This document shows positions 17,946 through 27,106 of a stretch of DNA of 64,000 nucleotides, piece by piece (positions within the stretch are counted from its first letter, which is position 1; each line of letters begins with the position of its first letter). Both the position numbers and the translations under genes were made by a program. Under the pieces are notes generated by a model. It was not told the DNA's origin. It was given only the letters and a program-made list of their open reading frames with translations, and ran no database searches. The stretch is taken from NCBI GenBank assembly GCA_045123575.1, contig JBGVKG010000017.1, positions 17,235-81,234 on the forward strand, given 5' to 3'. Origin of the DNA: SVEL01 sp045123575. GTDB lineage: Bacteria; Bacillota; Clostridia; Lachnospirales; Lachnospiraceae.

Positions 17946-19007
17946 CTACTTAACCATAAACTTGTATACAGTTGTTGTATTATATACATCTCCTGCTTTT
18001 AATACTGGCTGCTTAAAACTTGGTACATTGATTGCATTTGGGAAATACTGTGTTTCTAAGCACAAGCCATCATGACATCCATATGTAACACCATTCTTAC
18101 AATACTTTCTCTCACCTATAAAGTTGCCTGCATAGAACTGTATACCAGGCAAATCTGTATATGTCTCCATATATATTCCACTGACTTCACTCTCAAGTGA
18201 TGCAACAAGTGATACCTCACCCTCTTGTGTCTTCAGAACCCAGTTGTGGTCATATCCTCTTCCCAGCTTAATCTGATCGTAATCTGACTTGATATCTGTA
18301 CCGACTACCTTAGCCACTCTAAAGTCCATAGGAGTGCCATCAACCTTTATCAACTGACCATCTGGAAGTAAATGCTTATCAATATGTGTAAACTCATCAG
18401 CATCTATCCATAACTTATGATCCAGTGCTGAACCTGATGCATGACCTGAAAGATTGAAATATGAATGATTTGTCATATTAACAACTGTATCCTGATCACT
18501 CTTAGCCTCATACTCTATGATAACACAATTGTCCTCTGTGATAATATATCTAACCTGTATCTCCAATTCACCTGGGAAGCCCTGGTCACCATCTGGGCTA
18601 GTATATGAAAATGCTATGGTCTGTCCAAGCTCATCCTCATACATATCGCCCTCCCACAGTCTCTTTCCATATCCATTAAAACCGCTATGAAGGTTGTTTT
18701 TACCGTTATCATTCTTATCTAACTTATATGTCTTGCCATTTAACTCAAAGCTGGCACCGCCTATACGATTGGCATGTCGTCCAACTGTTATACCAAAGTT
18801 AGGAAGATTTCCAATATATCCTTCTATTTTTTCGTACCCCAATACTACATCACATGGATTGCCATCTCTATCTGGTACCTCTAGGGATACAAGTGCTGCT
18901 CCTAAGTCTGTAAACTTAGCTGTCATTCCATTATCATTAGTTATTGTATAAAGATATGCTGTCTTACCGTCCTTAGTCTGTCCAAATATTTCTTTTGAAA
19001 ATGCCAT
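17946..19007 (-). CDS. galM: Aldose 1-epimerase (mutarotase)
   Basis: 353 residues, full length for the GalM family. It interconverts alpha and beta anomers of aldoses, typically galactose or glucose. Motifs: FGITVGRHANRIGGASFELNG (about 70-90), the catalytic-region His in VVNMTNHSYFNLSGH (about 175), and a C-terminal segment GLCLETQYFPNAINVPSF carrying the presumed catalytic Glu. No other galactose gene is adjacent, so it probably serves general sugar uptake. Confidence 0.94.
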   Translation of the reverse strand: MAFSKEIFGQTKDGKTAYLYTITNDNGMTAKFTDLGAALVSLEVPDRDGNPCDVVLGYEKIEGYIGNLPNFGITVGRHANRIGGASFELNGKTYKLDKNDNGKNNLHSGFNGYGKRLWEGDMYEDELGQTIAFSYTSPDGDQGFPGELEIQVRYIITEDNCVIIEYEAKSDQDTVVNMTNHSYFNLSGHASGSALDHKLWIDADEFTHIDKHLLPDGQLIKVDGTPMDFRVAKVVGTDIKSDYDQIKLGRGYDHNWVLKTQEGEVSLVASLESEVSGIYMETYTDLPGIQFYAGNFIGERKYCKNGVTYGCHDGLCLETQYFPNAINVPSFKQPVLKAGDVYNTTTVYKFMVK

Positions 19008-19101
19008 GTTCTTTATCTCCTTCTAAATATAACAATGGGGTAATCTCACGTACGCAAAACTACCCCTTAATCATACCATATTTAATGTTAAAATGCAAAC
19101 T

Positions 19102-19788
19102 TTATAACTGTTCAAGTCTATCTGGCAGCTTACCTAATATAATATTAAGATTGCCATTTCTACATCTGATTGAGTCTATAAACTGCTTCTCGCTAACACC
19201 TGGTTTCATATCCACAATATATGTAAGCTCATAAAGCGTTCCCAAGTTTGTTGTTCTAACTCTCTCAAGCTCATATCTCTTTGTATACTCTGAAAATAAA
19301 TCGTCGAATATGCCTTCATAATCAAGATTCTCTGGTATAGTTACTCTAAGCTGCTTTGTAACCGCTCTCTTTACACCAAACTTCATTCTTCCTAAAACCA
19401 AGTAATACAAACCTATAATAACTGTTACTATAACTGCTATAGTTATGTATCCCATACCTGTTGAAAGACCAACTGCCATAGCAAAGAAAACATTAGTAAT
19501 ATCCTTTGAATTACCTGGTACACTTCTAAATCTAACAAGTGCAAATACACCGCCAAGAGATATTGCTCTAGCAATATCTGAGCCAACAACCATGATAACA
19601 ACAGTTACAATAGCTGGCAATATAGCTAAACTAAATGCAAATGGTGATGAATATTTCTTTTCCTTGTCACTAAACATATAAATCAAGCTAATAACAAGAC
19701 CCAATATAATACCTGTAACTATACAAGTAAGTCCTGCTTCTGTTGACACCGTACCTGTGGATGTTGTTTCTAGAATCGTGGTAAACAT
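19102..19788 (-). CDS. DUF4956 membrane protein
   Basis: 228 residues. Four or so TM helices in the N-terminal 130 residues contain the family's conserved FALVRFRSVPGNSKDITNVF stretch. A soluble C-terminal domain of about 95 residues follows (VTIPENLDYEGIFDDLF to LGKLPDRLEQL). Function is unknown. In this bacterial group it often accompanies VTC-domain proteins, and here the start overlaps the end of the VTC gene by 19 bases, so translational coupling is likely. A role in a polyphosphate or surface-polymer machine is inference from that pairing. Confidence 0.85.
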   Translation of the reverse strand: MFTTILETTSTGTVSTEAGLTCIVTGIILGLVISLIYMFSDKEKKYSSPFAFSLAILPAIVTVVIMVVGSDIARAISLGGVFALVRFRSVPGNSKDITNVFFAMAVGLSTGMGYITIAVIVTVIIGLYYLVLGRMKFGVKRAVTKQLRVTIPENLDYEGIFDDLFSEYTKRYELERVRTTNLGTLYELTYIVDMKPGVSEKQFIDSIRCRNGNLNIILGKLPDRLEQL

Positions 19789-20525
19789 AATAAATTTTCT
19801 CCTTTTAATCCATGTTTTTCTATTAAGTATTTTTTGTATTCTGTTCCGTATTTTGAGAACGAAGTTGGTTGTACTCCTGCCTCAGACAGTATCTTTGTAA
19901 ACCATAATGGTACTGCCATAAAGCTTTTAACCTCCATAAGCCACAGTTCATTACCAACAAGCAATTCACCATGATTTCCATTTTCTAACCCTACGTCTGT
20001 TCTCCTAGTACGCATATTTGTGTCAAATGTAACTCTAAAGTCTGAATCACCCTTGGCAAAATATGCTCTTCTGTCATATGTAATATATACCTTAGGCTCC
20101 AAATCGTATCTTTTCAAGAACCATTGAATCTCTGACAACACCTGCTTGTTAATATAATTACTGTCCTGCGGTGCTATACCATTAAGCGTCAGGTCATAGG
20201 CTTCTCTCAAACGTAGCTTTGTCCTACGTTTATTGACCAAGCCTTTATACTTTTTCTTAATCTCGAGAAATACCTTGTCATCTAAACCTGGCACTCCATA
20301 ACTTCTTAAACGTAGCTTTTCCTTGTATATAGGCTTGTCAATAGATGCTCTAATAATCGCATCATCTGATGTGTCATAATAAATATTTGCAATATTGTAA
20401 AATCCACCATCACGACTATACTTATCAGCTTCCATATATTCATCAAGCCTATCTACTATAAACTTGTATGTTCTTTCATCGATTAGATACTTCTTCTCAT
20501 ATCGGCTAAAGACTTCAATAGCCAT
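19770..20525 (-). CDS. VTC-domain (polyphosphate polymerase-type) protein
   Basis: 251 residues. The triphosphate-tunnel fold of the VTC family is indicated by alternating charged strands: RYEKKYLIDERTY at the N-terminus, KPIYKEKLRLRSYG, VFLEIKKKYKGLVNKRRTKL, RVTFDTNMRTRR and LMEVKSFMAVP. These provide the Arg/Lys and Glu residues that line the tunnel. Eukaryotic VTC4 makes polyphosphate from ATP; the bacterial substrate is not established. There are no TM helices, and membrane attachment could come from the coupled DUF4956 protein. It lies in an apparent operon with the sensor kinase upstream (21-base gap). Confidence 0.85.
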   Translation of the reverse strand: MAIEVFSRYEKKYLIDERTYKFIVDRLDEYMEADKYSRDGGFYNIANIYYDTSDDAIIRASIDKPIYKEKLRLRSYGVPGLDDKVFLEIKKKYKGLVNKRRTKLRLREAYDLTLNGIAPQDSNYINKQVLSEIQWFLKRYDLEPKVYITYDRRAYFAKGDSDFRVTFDTNMRTRRTDVGLENGNHGELLVGNELWLMEVKSFMAVPLWFTKILSEAGVQPTSFSKYGTEYKKYLIEKHGLKGENLLCLPRF

Positions 20526-20546
20526 CCTTTATACCTCCTCTAATGT

Positions 20547-22034
20547 CTACTTTACAGGCATCTGCGCCACCTTAAGTTCAAACCAAAAGATTGTACCCTC
20601 GTTTTCTTTGCTGCTCACACCAAACTGCGCATGATGAAGCTTCAGTACATTCTTCACTATGGATAAACCTAAGCCAGTTCCCATCATAGCTCTCTTGTGG
20701 CTCTTATCCACCTTGTAATATCTCTCCCAAACGTTTTCTAACTCTTCTACAGCAATACCTGCACCCGTGTCAGCCACCTCTATACGCACTATACTGCCTG
20801 CAACTCTTTGAGTCACTATTACGGTCTTATCCTCACCCGTATAGTTTATAGCATTATTTACCAGATTGTAAATCACCTGATATATCTTGTACTCATCTGC
20901 ATATACAGTTACATGTCTATCAAAATCGAATTTGATCTTATAGCCATTTTGCTCCATAAACTTTGCATATCTATCTATAACTGACTGAATACTTTCAGTT
21001 AAATCATACACTTTAAGTTCTAGTTCTGCAACACCGGCCTGTAACTTGGATATATCAAGCAAATCATTAACAAGTGTAGTAAGTCTCTTTGCCTCATCTA
21101 TAACTACCTGCACATTTTCTGGTGTATTCTCCCCTGGCAAATCACGCATAACCTCTGAATATGCAGTAATCATCGTAAGAGGAGTTCTAAGGTCATGAGA
21201 AACATTTGCCAATAATTCTCTTTGCAGACCTTCAGCCTTTGCCAACTCAATGGTAGCATAATTTAATGTATCTGACAACTGAGCTATCTCTTTATATCCC
21301 TGTCCGTCGAATGTTACTGTATAATCACCCTTGCCTAGTCTACTAGCAGATTTATTTATCTTAACAATAGGCTTGGAAACCTTATAAGAAATAATAATAG
21401 CCATAATCAGGGCCAATATAACCATTATCACAGATATACACACTAACTGAACTCTAATAGTTTGTACTGTCGCATCTACTGGTGTAATAACAGAATTGAT
21501 AATCACCGCCATCTTCATTCCATCAGCACGTTCATATAGATTTATCTTAATTATGCTCTCACTTGCAACCATCTCACCTATTCCATGGAATCGCTCTGGA
21601 AAAAATATTTCAAACCTGTCATCGATATTAGGTATCTGAACACCTATATCATCACCCGCTATAATTTCAGAATAGCTACCGTCATTTTGCGCAGCTTTGC
21701 TTATAAATTTAATTATTTCATCTCTGCGCATCTTATGAACATAGCATTGAGTATTCTGCTCTGAACTATACAATTCATTGCCATACTGGTCAACTACAAC
21801 CACGCATATATCGTATCTGGATGCCACTAATTCTAATCCTTCTGTCATATCATCAGCACCTAATATAGTTTCAACATTTGAGAATACATTTTCTAATTCA
21901 TTTTTCTTTATCATCTTGTAGAATTCATCTAAATACATAGTCTGAAATATCCATAAAAGTGCCAATAGCACCCCTATAAAACCAAGCATATATATAAATA
22001 TTTTCCACTTTATGCCTAACTTTCTGTTTTTCAA
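20547..22034 (-). CDS. Sensor histidine kinase (HAMP, HisKA, HATPase)
   Basis: 495 residues. TM1 at about 10-30, an extracytoplasmic sensor of about 160 residues, TM2 at about 198-220, and HAMP (SKPIVKINKSASRLGKGDYT). The phosphoacceptor His lies in LLANVSHDLRTPLTMITAYS. The ATPase domain has NLVNNAINY, DTGAGIAVEE and GTGLGLSIVKNVLKLHHA. All catalytic motifs are intact. It sits in the order response regulator, lipoprotein, kinase, VTC, DUF4956, so it is probably the partner of the regulator at 23475-24161. The signal is unknown; the lipoprotein between them may contribute to sensing. Confidence 0.92.
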   Translation of the reverse strand: MKNRKLGIKWKIFIYMLGFIGVLLALLWIFQTMYLDEFYKMIKKNELENVFSNVETILGADDMTEGLELVASRYDICVVVVDQYGNELYSSEQNTQCYVHKMRRDEIIKFISKAAQNDGSYSEIIAGDDIGVQIPNIDDRFEIFFPERFHGIGEMVASESIIKINLYERADGMKMAVIINSVITPVDATVQTIRVQLVCISVIMVILALIMAIIISYKVSKPIVKINKSASRLGKGDYTVTFDGQGYKEIAQLSDTLNYATIELAKAEGLQRELLANVSHDLRTPLTMITAYSEVMRDLPGENTPENVQVVIDEAKRLTTLVNDLLDISKLQAGVAELELKVYDLTESIQSVIDRYAKFMEQNGYKIKFDFDRHVTVYADEYKIYQVIYNLVNNAINYTGEDKTVIVTQRVAGSIVRIEVADTGAGIAVEELENVWERYYKVDKSHKRAMMGTGLGLSIVKNVLKLHHAQFGVSSKENEGTIFWFELKVAQMPVK

Positions 22035-22200
22035 ATCAATGCCTCCACAACGTCAGTATTATATGCTTTTTGTATACATTACCTTCACTGCTTGATTGTA
22101 ACATAAAAGCATAAGCCTTTCAATTATCATATAGTATAGATATACTATTTGATGTTTGTGTGAAAATCAGTTGAAAATAAATAAAAGATATATATAAATA

Positions 22201-22229
22201 CTCCCGAAACCAAACTCGGTTTCGGGAGG
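22201..22229 (-). terminator. Terminator-like hairpin after the YD-type lipoprotein gene
   Basis: CTCCCGAAACC and GGTTTCGGGAG form an 11-bp stem with a seven-base loop. On the minus strand it is followed by only scattered T residues, so termination may be partial and allow readthrough to the kinase gene. The rest of 22035-22249 shows no gene. Confidence 0.6.
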
Positions 22230-22249
22230 TTACATTATTCATAAATCAT

Positions 22250-23392
22250 TTACTTTACATATGAGAGAAAGTCTGACAGTTTATATGTTCTAACAGTTAA
22301 TCTTCCTTCCCAATTAAATTCTACATAATTATCTATAAACTCTGCTACTGACCAATGAGGTGCGCCGTACATCATGGCTATCTGACTATCCAACTTTGCA
22401 GGTATCTGCATCCATTCAAATTCAATAGTTGTGATTTCACCATTTTTAGTTCTTTGAATTCTTAATAAATTACCATTATTATCATAAGTAAAGTCTATGC
22501 ATAATTCGGCTTCGTCATTAGTCAGCTTGACTATCTTTCCTTCACCATCAAAAGTATACTGGTCACCTTGCGCATTCTCAGATGTACCATCACTATAATT
22601 ATATACACGAGAAACCTCATAACCCCACCAGTTTGAAACGACAACCTCATCTACTTTTTTCTTATCACCACTTCCTGTATACAAAGGTGTTTTTCCATCT
22701 AGCTTTACATAACTTATAACAGTTTTAATATCACCTTTTTCGTCATAAGGTACTGTAGTAGCCTTACGTCTGATAGCTTCTACATCACTACCATCTACAT
22801 ATGCCTCTCTAACTTCATCCTGTGTGATAGTATAGCTATCATTTCCATAACTATAAGTATATTTATACTCATACTTACTGTCCTCAACCAAATTACCTTC
22901 ACCATCATATTCAAAATAAAAATTTGTCTGATCATAACTAGAGATACGGCCTTCATTATCCCACGCTATTACATATACTTCCTTGGATGATTCTTTGCCA
23001 TTTTCAACCGACAGTCTAGTCAAGGTCGATGTTGTCTCATCATAGGTGATAGTCATCTCTTCACCTCTTTCAACATCCTTACCAAAGTCTTGCTTTTCCT
23101 CTATTATCTTAGTAATTCCATTCGAGTTAAACTCAAATATCATACTACTACGATTTACTTCACCCTTCCTTAATTCCCTAAGATTGTTCATTATAAAGGA
23201 TGCATCCTTTAACTCACTGGTGTAAGTCACAGTTGATTCCCCTGAAGAATAAGTATATGTGGCCTTCTTCACAGTCCACGCCTTTTCCCCATTGTTCATT
23301 TCTCCTTTGCCTGCTGTAGCTCCACCATTGCCACAAGCTACCAATGACAACAGCAACATAACAGCTACTAGAAATAAAGATATTTTCTTCAT
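22250..23392 (-). CDS. Lipoprotein with YD-like repeats
   Basis: 380 residues. A signal peptide with lipobox (LLSLVACGNGG) predicts a lipid-anchored extracytoplasmic protein. The body is Tyr/Asp/Gly-rich, with loosely repeated motifs such as YDEKGDIKTVISY, FDGEGKIVKLT and YDNNGNLLRIQRT, resembling the YD repeats of RHS-type shells but without a toxin domain. It lies between a response regulator and a histidine kinase gene in the same direction. A sensory accessory role is inferred only from that position. Confidence 0.8.
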   Translation of the reverse strand: MKKISLFLVAVMLLLSLVACGNGGATAGKGEMNNGEKAWTVKKATYTYSSGESTVTYTSELKDASFIMNNLRELRKGEVNRSSMIFEFNSNGITKIIEEKQDFGKDVERGEEMTITYDETTSTLTRLSVENGKESSKEVYVIAWDNEGRISSYDQTNFYFEYDGEGNLVEDSKYEYKYTYSYGNDSYTITQDEVREAYVDGSDVEAIRRKATTVPYDEKGDIKTVISYVKLDGKTPLYTGSGDKKKVDEVVVSNWWGYEVSRVYNYSDGTSENAQGDQYTFDGEGKIVKLTNDEAELCIDFTYDNNGNLLRIQRTKNGEITTIEFEWMQIPAKLDSQIAMMYGAPHWSVAEFIDNYVEFNWEGRLTVRTYKLSDFLSYVK

Positions 23393-23474
23393 ACGCTTTT
23401 CCCTCCTAATATAATATTTTAGTCACAAAATCCATTACTAAAATTATACCATAATCCTTATAATAAAGCAACTC

Positions 23475-24161
23475 TTAGCCCTCAAAACGGTACCCCACTC
23501 CACGCAATGTTATCAAATATTTCCTATACTCACCCAAGCTACTTCTAAGTAACTTTATATGTGTATCTAATGTTCTATCATCTCCAAAGTAATCATAGCC
23601 CCACACCTCTGATATAAGTTTCTCTCGTGTAAGCGCTATTCCTTTATTTCTGACCATATAGAAAAGCAAATCATACTCCTTTGGAGTCATAGTAGCCTTC
23701 TCTCCATCTATAGTTACTACTCTGCTAGTAAAATCTATAACCAAGCCCTCCTGTTTATAGACATCATGACCTTCATCCTCATTCTTCATAGACTTTGCCT
23801 GTCCATGTCGTGATATAACCACATTAACACGCATCATCAACTCCTTTGGCGAAAATGGTTTCACCACATAGTCATCTATACCAGCCTCAAAGCCATGTAT
23901 CCTATCATACTCTTCACCTCTAGCCGAAAGCATAATAACCGGAATATCCTTAATCTTCTTTATCTCCTTGCAGGCAGAAAATCCGTCCAGCTCTGGCATC
24001 ATCACATCAAGGATAATCAGGTCATAGTCATTTTCCTTGCACATCTCTATAGCTTCCATACCATCAGCTGCCTCACTTATATCATAGCCTTCAAACTCAG
24101 CGTATTTCTTTATAATCAAACGAATCTTTTCTTCATCATCTACTACCAATATCTTGCTCAT
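23475..24161 (-). CDS. OmpR/PhoB-family response regulator
   Basis: 228 residues. Receiver domain (1-118) with acidic pocket (VVDDEEKIR), phosphoacceptor Asp in DLIILDVMMPELDG, and the conserved Lys in DDYVVKPFSPKEL. The C-terminal winged helix (about 130-228) has the typical ends ALTREKLISEVWGYDYFGDDR and YLITLRGVGYRFEG. It probably regulates its own cluster (lipoprotein, kinase, VTC, DUF4956) downstream. Confidence 0.93.
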   Translation of the reverse strand: MSKILVVDDEEKIRLIIKKYAEFEGYDISEAADGMEAIEMCKENDYDLIILDVMMPELDGFSACKEIKKIKDIPVIMLSARGEEYDRIHGFEAGIDDYVVKPFSPKELMMRVNVVISRHGQAKSMKNEDEGHDVYKQEGLVIDFTSRVVTIDGEKATMTPKEYDLLFYMVRNKGIALTREKLISEVWGYDYFGDDRTLDTHIKLLRSSLGEYRKYLITLRGVGYRFEG

Positions 24162-24301
24162 AATTTTTCCCTTTCTTTGCCTCTTTTCAAACTACACAAT
24201 AAAACATAATAAGATTATATCATATATGTGACAAAAAAGTGATATCTATTTGATATTATACAAAAAGAAGCTTACTTGCAAAATGATAAATGCAAGAAAC
24301 A

Positions 24302-24338
24302 CAAAACGACAGTTGCAAAAGAAACTGTCGTTTTTTTA
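24302..24338 (-). terminator. Bidirectional terminator after the dlt-like operon
   Basis: AAACGACAGTT and AACTGTCGTTT form a perfect stem. Seven T residues follow on the plus strand, and TTTTGTGTTT follows on the minus strand, just after the last gene of the operon. Confidence 0.7.
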
Positions 24339-24359
24339 ATCATATCATTATTAAGCATA

Positions 24360-25310
24360 TTATAGTCCAAGTTTTGAATTCTCAATAGCATCTTTCCATG
24401 ATAAATACTTCTCTTCGTCACGATGATCAATAAGTTCAAACTGCTCTGCCAAATAAGAACCGAAATATCTTGAAACCTTTCTCGCACCATTATGATTCAA
24501 ATGATTGCCACCATCTCTTGTATCCTGTGCCCAATTAATATTTAACTCTTCAGACTTAAGATTCATATCAAGATACACAATCTTTTTTTCCTGAGCCCAA
24601 TCATTTACGGAATTATACTTTTCATAAGTCCAATTTGTTGGAGCTGGAGTCGTAACTAAGAGTATCTGCGCACCATTTTCTTCACAAAGTGCATAGATTT
24701 TCTCTAAGTATTCATCTACAAGGCCAGAAAATTCCATACGTCCGTCAGACTCTTTCATCCATTCCCCACCTTCATAGGCAATTGTGTCTGTACGAAGCTT
24801 AAAGCCTTTTCTAATACACTCAATATCTCTATCTGAAGCATCCGCAAGACCCAAATACTGTTTCCATCTGTTATGATGTTTTAAGATTGGAAATATCTTT
24901 GCCGCATCATTTAATATGTCATACTCTACATCCTGCGTAGAACCTGCATAACGAAAGAAACAGTTTGTCTCTAACACAATCAATTCAGGTGACTGTGTTT
25001 CAAATGCTGTTTCCAAAATACTAATGGTATCACAAAGTCTCTGCGCTGAAGTTCCACAGATATATGATGTTATTCCATACTCTTTAAAAATCTGAAGTGG
25101 ACTGTATGCAGAATATGTTTCACTATCTCCTACTACAATCACATCAATGGTATCGTTTTCTTCTTTTAACAAAGCTTTTCTCTTACTTTCAACAGTAACA
25201 GCATTATAAATGTCACCTTTTGGCGCTAATGCCAATGATAAAAGAAATAATATCCCTGCTAAGCCGCCAAGAAATACGATACTACCAAATATATTTTTCC
25301 ATTTTTTCAT
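24360..25310 (-). CDS. SGNH/GDSL-like hydrolase, DltD-like role
   Basis: 316 residues. An N-terminal TM anchor (about 8-27) precedes an extracytoplasmic SGNH-hydrolase fold: the GDSE block (VIVVGDSETYSAYSP, about 60-74) carries the nucleophile Ser, and GGNHLNHNGARKVSRYF near residue 270 supplies the His. Sequence is not close to classical DltD, but the position as last gene of a dltA-like, dltC, dltB set suggests that it helps to pass an acyl group to a wall polymer outside the membrane, as DltD and AlgJ/AlgX do. The stop is followed by a terminator. Confidence 0.8.
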   Translation of the reverse strand: MKKWKNIFGSIVFLGGLAGILFLLSLALAPKGDIYNAVTVESKRKALLKEENDTIDVIVVGDSETYSAYSPLQIFKEYGITSYICGTSAQRLCDTISILETAFETQSPELIVLETNCFFRYAGSTQDVEYDILNDAAKIFPILKHHNRWKQYLGLADASDRDIECIRKGFKLRTDTIAYEGGEWMKESDGRMEFSGLVDEYLEKIYALCEENGAQILLVTTPAPTNWTYEKYNSVNDWAQEKKIVYLDMNLKSEELNINWAQDTRDGGNHLNHNGARKVSRYFGSYLAEQFELIDHRDEEKYLSWKDAIENSKLGL

Positions 25311-25319
25311 TTTTATCTC

Positions 25320-26870
25320 CTAGTAACCTGCATAAATCATCTCAACAATTGTATAACCTACACCGTAAGCACCAAACAGAACGACCACTACGGCACCTGC
25401 ATACCATAAGCTCCATCTTGCTACAATGTTCCATCCTGCAATTGCCTCGCGAATTTTAACACCTTTTTCATGAAGTTTTCCTACAATTGCCACGATGAGA
25501 ATACCAATTGCCGCAATTATCAAATCTGCTGCATCCATTTTCAATAAAGTGATTTTATAGATAAGCTCTGTAATATTAAAATTGGTTACAATCTTTCCAA
25601 GCATCGCAAATCCATCTGTTAATGTATCTGCACGGAAGAATAATTCTCCAACATTAATGATTAAAAACATTTTAATTGCTTGGAAAACACGATATCTGCT
25701 TCCCTGTCGGTTGATATTTAACTTTTCTGCAAGTTTCTTAATTGGTGCTTCTGTGATATTTTCCAAAAAAATAAGCACAAAGTAATACATACCGTAGAAA
25801 ATAAATGTCCAATTTGCGCCATGCCACAAGCCATTACAAGACCATACGCAAAACAGCGCAATCGTAGGCGCCACAAACTGGCTCACATTTCTACCGAAAC
25901 GCTCTTTAAACTTTTTAGCAAAGTTCTTTACAGGTTTTGCTAACGACACTGGGTAAAAAATATAATCCTTAAAAAATGCACCAAGTGTAATATGCCATCT
26001 TCTCCAGAACTCTGACGCATCCTTGGCAGCAAATGGCTGACGGAAGTTTTCTGGAAGAGTCACTCCAAAAATCTCACCACTACCAATAATAATGTCCATA
26101 CATCCTGAGAATTCCATATAAAGTTGCGCTGTATAGCACACTACACCAAAGGCAATAATAGAACCATCCAGTTCCATATAATTGTCAAACACATATCCTA
26201 CCGTCACATAAATACGATCTGCAATAACAATTTTTTTAAACAAACCCCACAGTATTCTCTGGTATCCAAACTTTAAATTCTTGAAGGCAATCTTTCTACC
26301 TTCATATAAACTATCTGCCACTTCCGCGAAACGACTGATTGGTCCTTCCATAACCTGTGGAAAGAAGCTTAAATACAATGCCATTTTAAATAGATTATGC
26401 TCTGCCTTCTGCTTGCCACGATAAACATCTGTCATATAGGCAATCATCTGCAAGGTGTAGAACGAAAGTCCAACGGGTACCATGAACTTAATTGGCTCAA
26501 ACTTCCATGCATCTGTGAACAAATTCACAAAATCAGATGCCGTCTGACCAAAGAAGTTTAAGTATTTTAGCATTACTAAAAGACCAACGGATGCTACTAC
26601 CCCTACAGCAAGAACCCTTCTCTTTTTGTACGTAATTAATTTCGCATTTCCTTCAGTAGTTAACGCAACATTTTCAATCCAAATACCAATGTAATGAGTA
26701 AAGACTGTCGCTCCGAGCAAATACATCAAAAGCTTTCCACTAATCAAATAGAAAAAGATATAGTTCGCTAGTAAAAGCACTCCTTTTCTAAATTTCTGTG
26801 GGCAAAGCTGATATACCAATATAACTGTAGGAAGGAAAATCGCAAAATATTCCAACAAATGATAGGACAT
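25320..26870 (-). CDS. dltB: MBOAT acyltransferase, DltB/AlgI family
   Basis: 516 residues with about 11-12 TM helices. The MBOAT core is clear: NFRQPFAAKDASEFWRRWHI with the first conserved His, and GLWHGANWTFIFYGMYY with the catalytic His (about residue 348). Classical DltB is near 400 residues; this length is closer to AlgI-type enzymes, so the acyl group or acceptor may differ. It accepts an acyl chain from the carrier protein and moves it across the membrane. It starts one base after the dltC stop, so translation is coupled. Confidence 0.88.
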   Translation of the reverse strand: MSYHLLEYFAIFLPTVILVYQLCPQKFRKGVLLLANYIFFYLISGKLLMYLLGATVFTHYIGIWIENVALTTEGNAKLITYKKRRVLAVGVVASVGLLVMLKYLNFFGQTASDFVNLFTDAWKFEPIKFMVPVGLSFYTLQMIAYMTDVYRGKQKAEHNLFKMALYLSFFPQVMEGPISRFAEVADSLYEGRKIAFKNLKFGYQRILWGLFKKIVIADRIYVTVGYVFDNYMELDGSIIAFGVVCYTAQLYMEFSGCMDIIIGSGEIFGVTLPENFRQPFAAKDASEFWRRWHITLGAFFKDYIFYPVSLAKPVKNFAKKFKERFGRNVSQFVAPTIALFCVWSCNGLWHGANWTFIFYGMYYFVLIFLENITEAPIKKLAEKLNINRQGSRYRVFQAIKMFLIINVGELFFRADTLTDGFAMLGKIVTNFNITELIYKITLLKMDAADLIIAAIGILIVAIVGKLHEKGVKIREAIAGWNIVARWSLWYAGAVVVVLFGAYGVGYTIVEMIYAGY

Positions 26871-26871
26871 T

Positions 26872-27102
26872 CTACTCTTCTCCTCTTAATCTGCAAATCA
26901 TTTCCCAAAGGCTCTGTGCAGAATTGAAGTTCTCTGCCACTAGCTCTACTGGTTCGATTTCGATTTCGAAGGCATCTTCGATTTCTGATACCAGCGATAA
27001 AATACTGAATGAATCTAAGATTTCATCATCGATTAATGTTGTACAATTTTCGTAATCTACTCCTGGCTGAATATCTTCTAAAATTTCAAGTAACTGTTCC
27101 AT
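26872..27102 (-). CDS. dltC: Acyl carrier protein of the dlt-like system
   Basis: 76 residues, usual DltC length. The phosphopantetheine site is the Ser of the DSF motif in TLIDDEILDSFSILSLVSEIE (Ser near residue 33); flanking helices are acidic. It would hold the aminoacyl group activated by the adjacent DltA-like ligase and hand it to the MBOAT. GGAG precedes the start. It is tightly packed between the PLP enzyme gene and dltB. Confidence 0.9.
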   Translation of the reverse strand: MEQLLEILEDIQPGVDYENCTTLIDDEILDSFSILSLVSEIEDAFEIEIEPVELVAENFNSAQSLWEMICRLRGEE

Positions 27103-27106
27103 TTTC

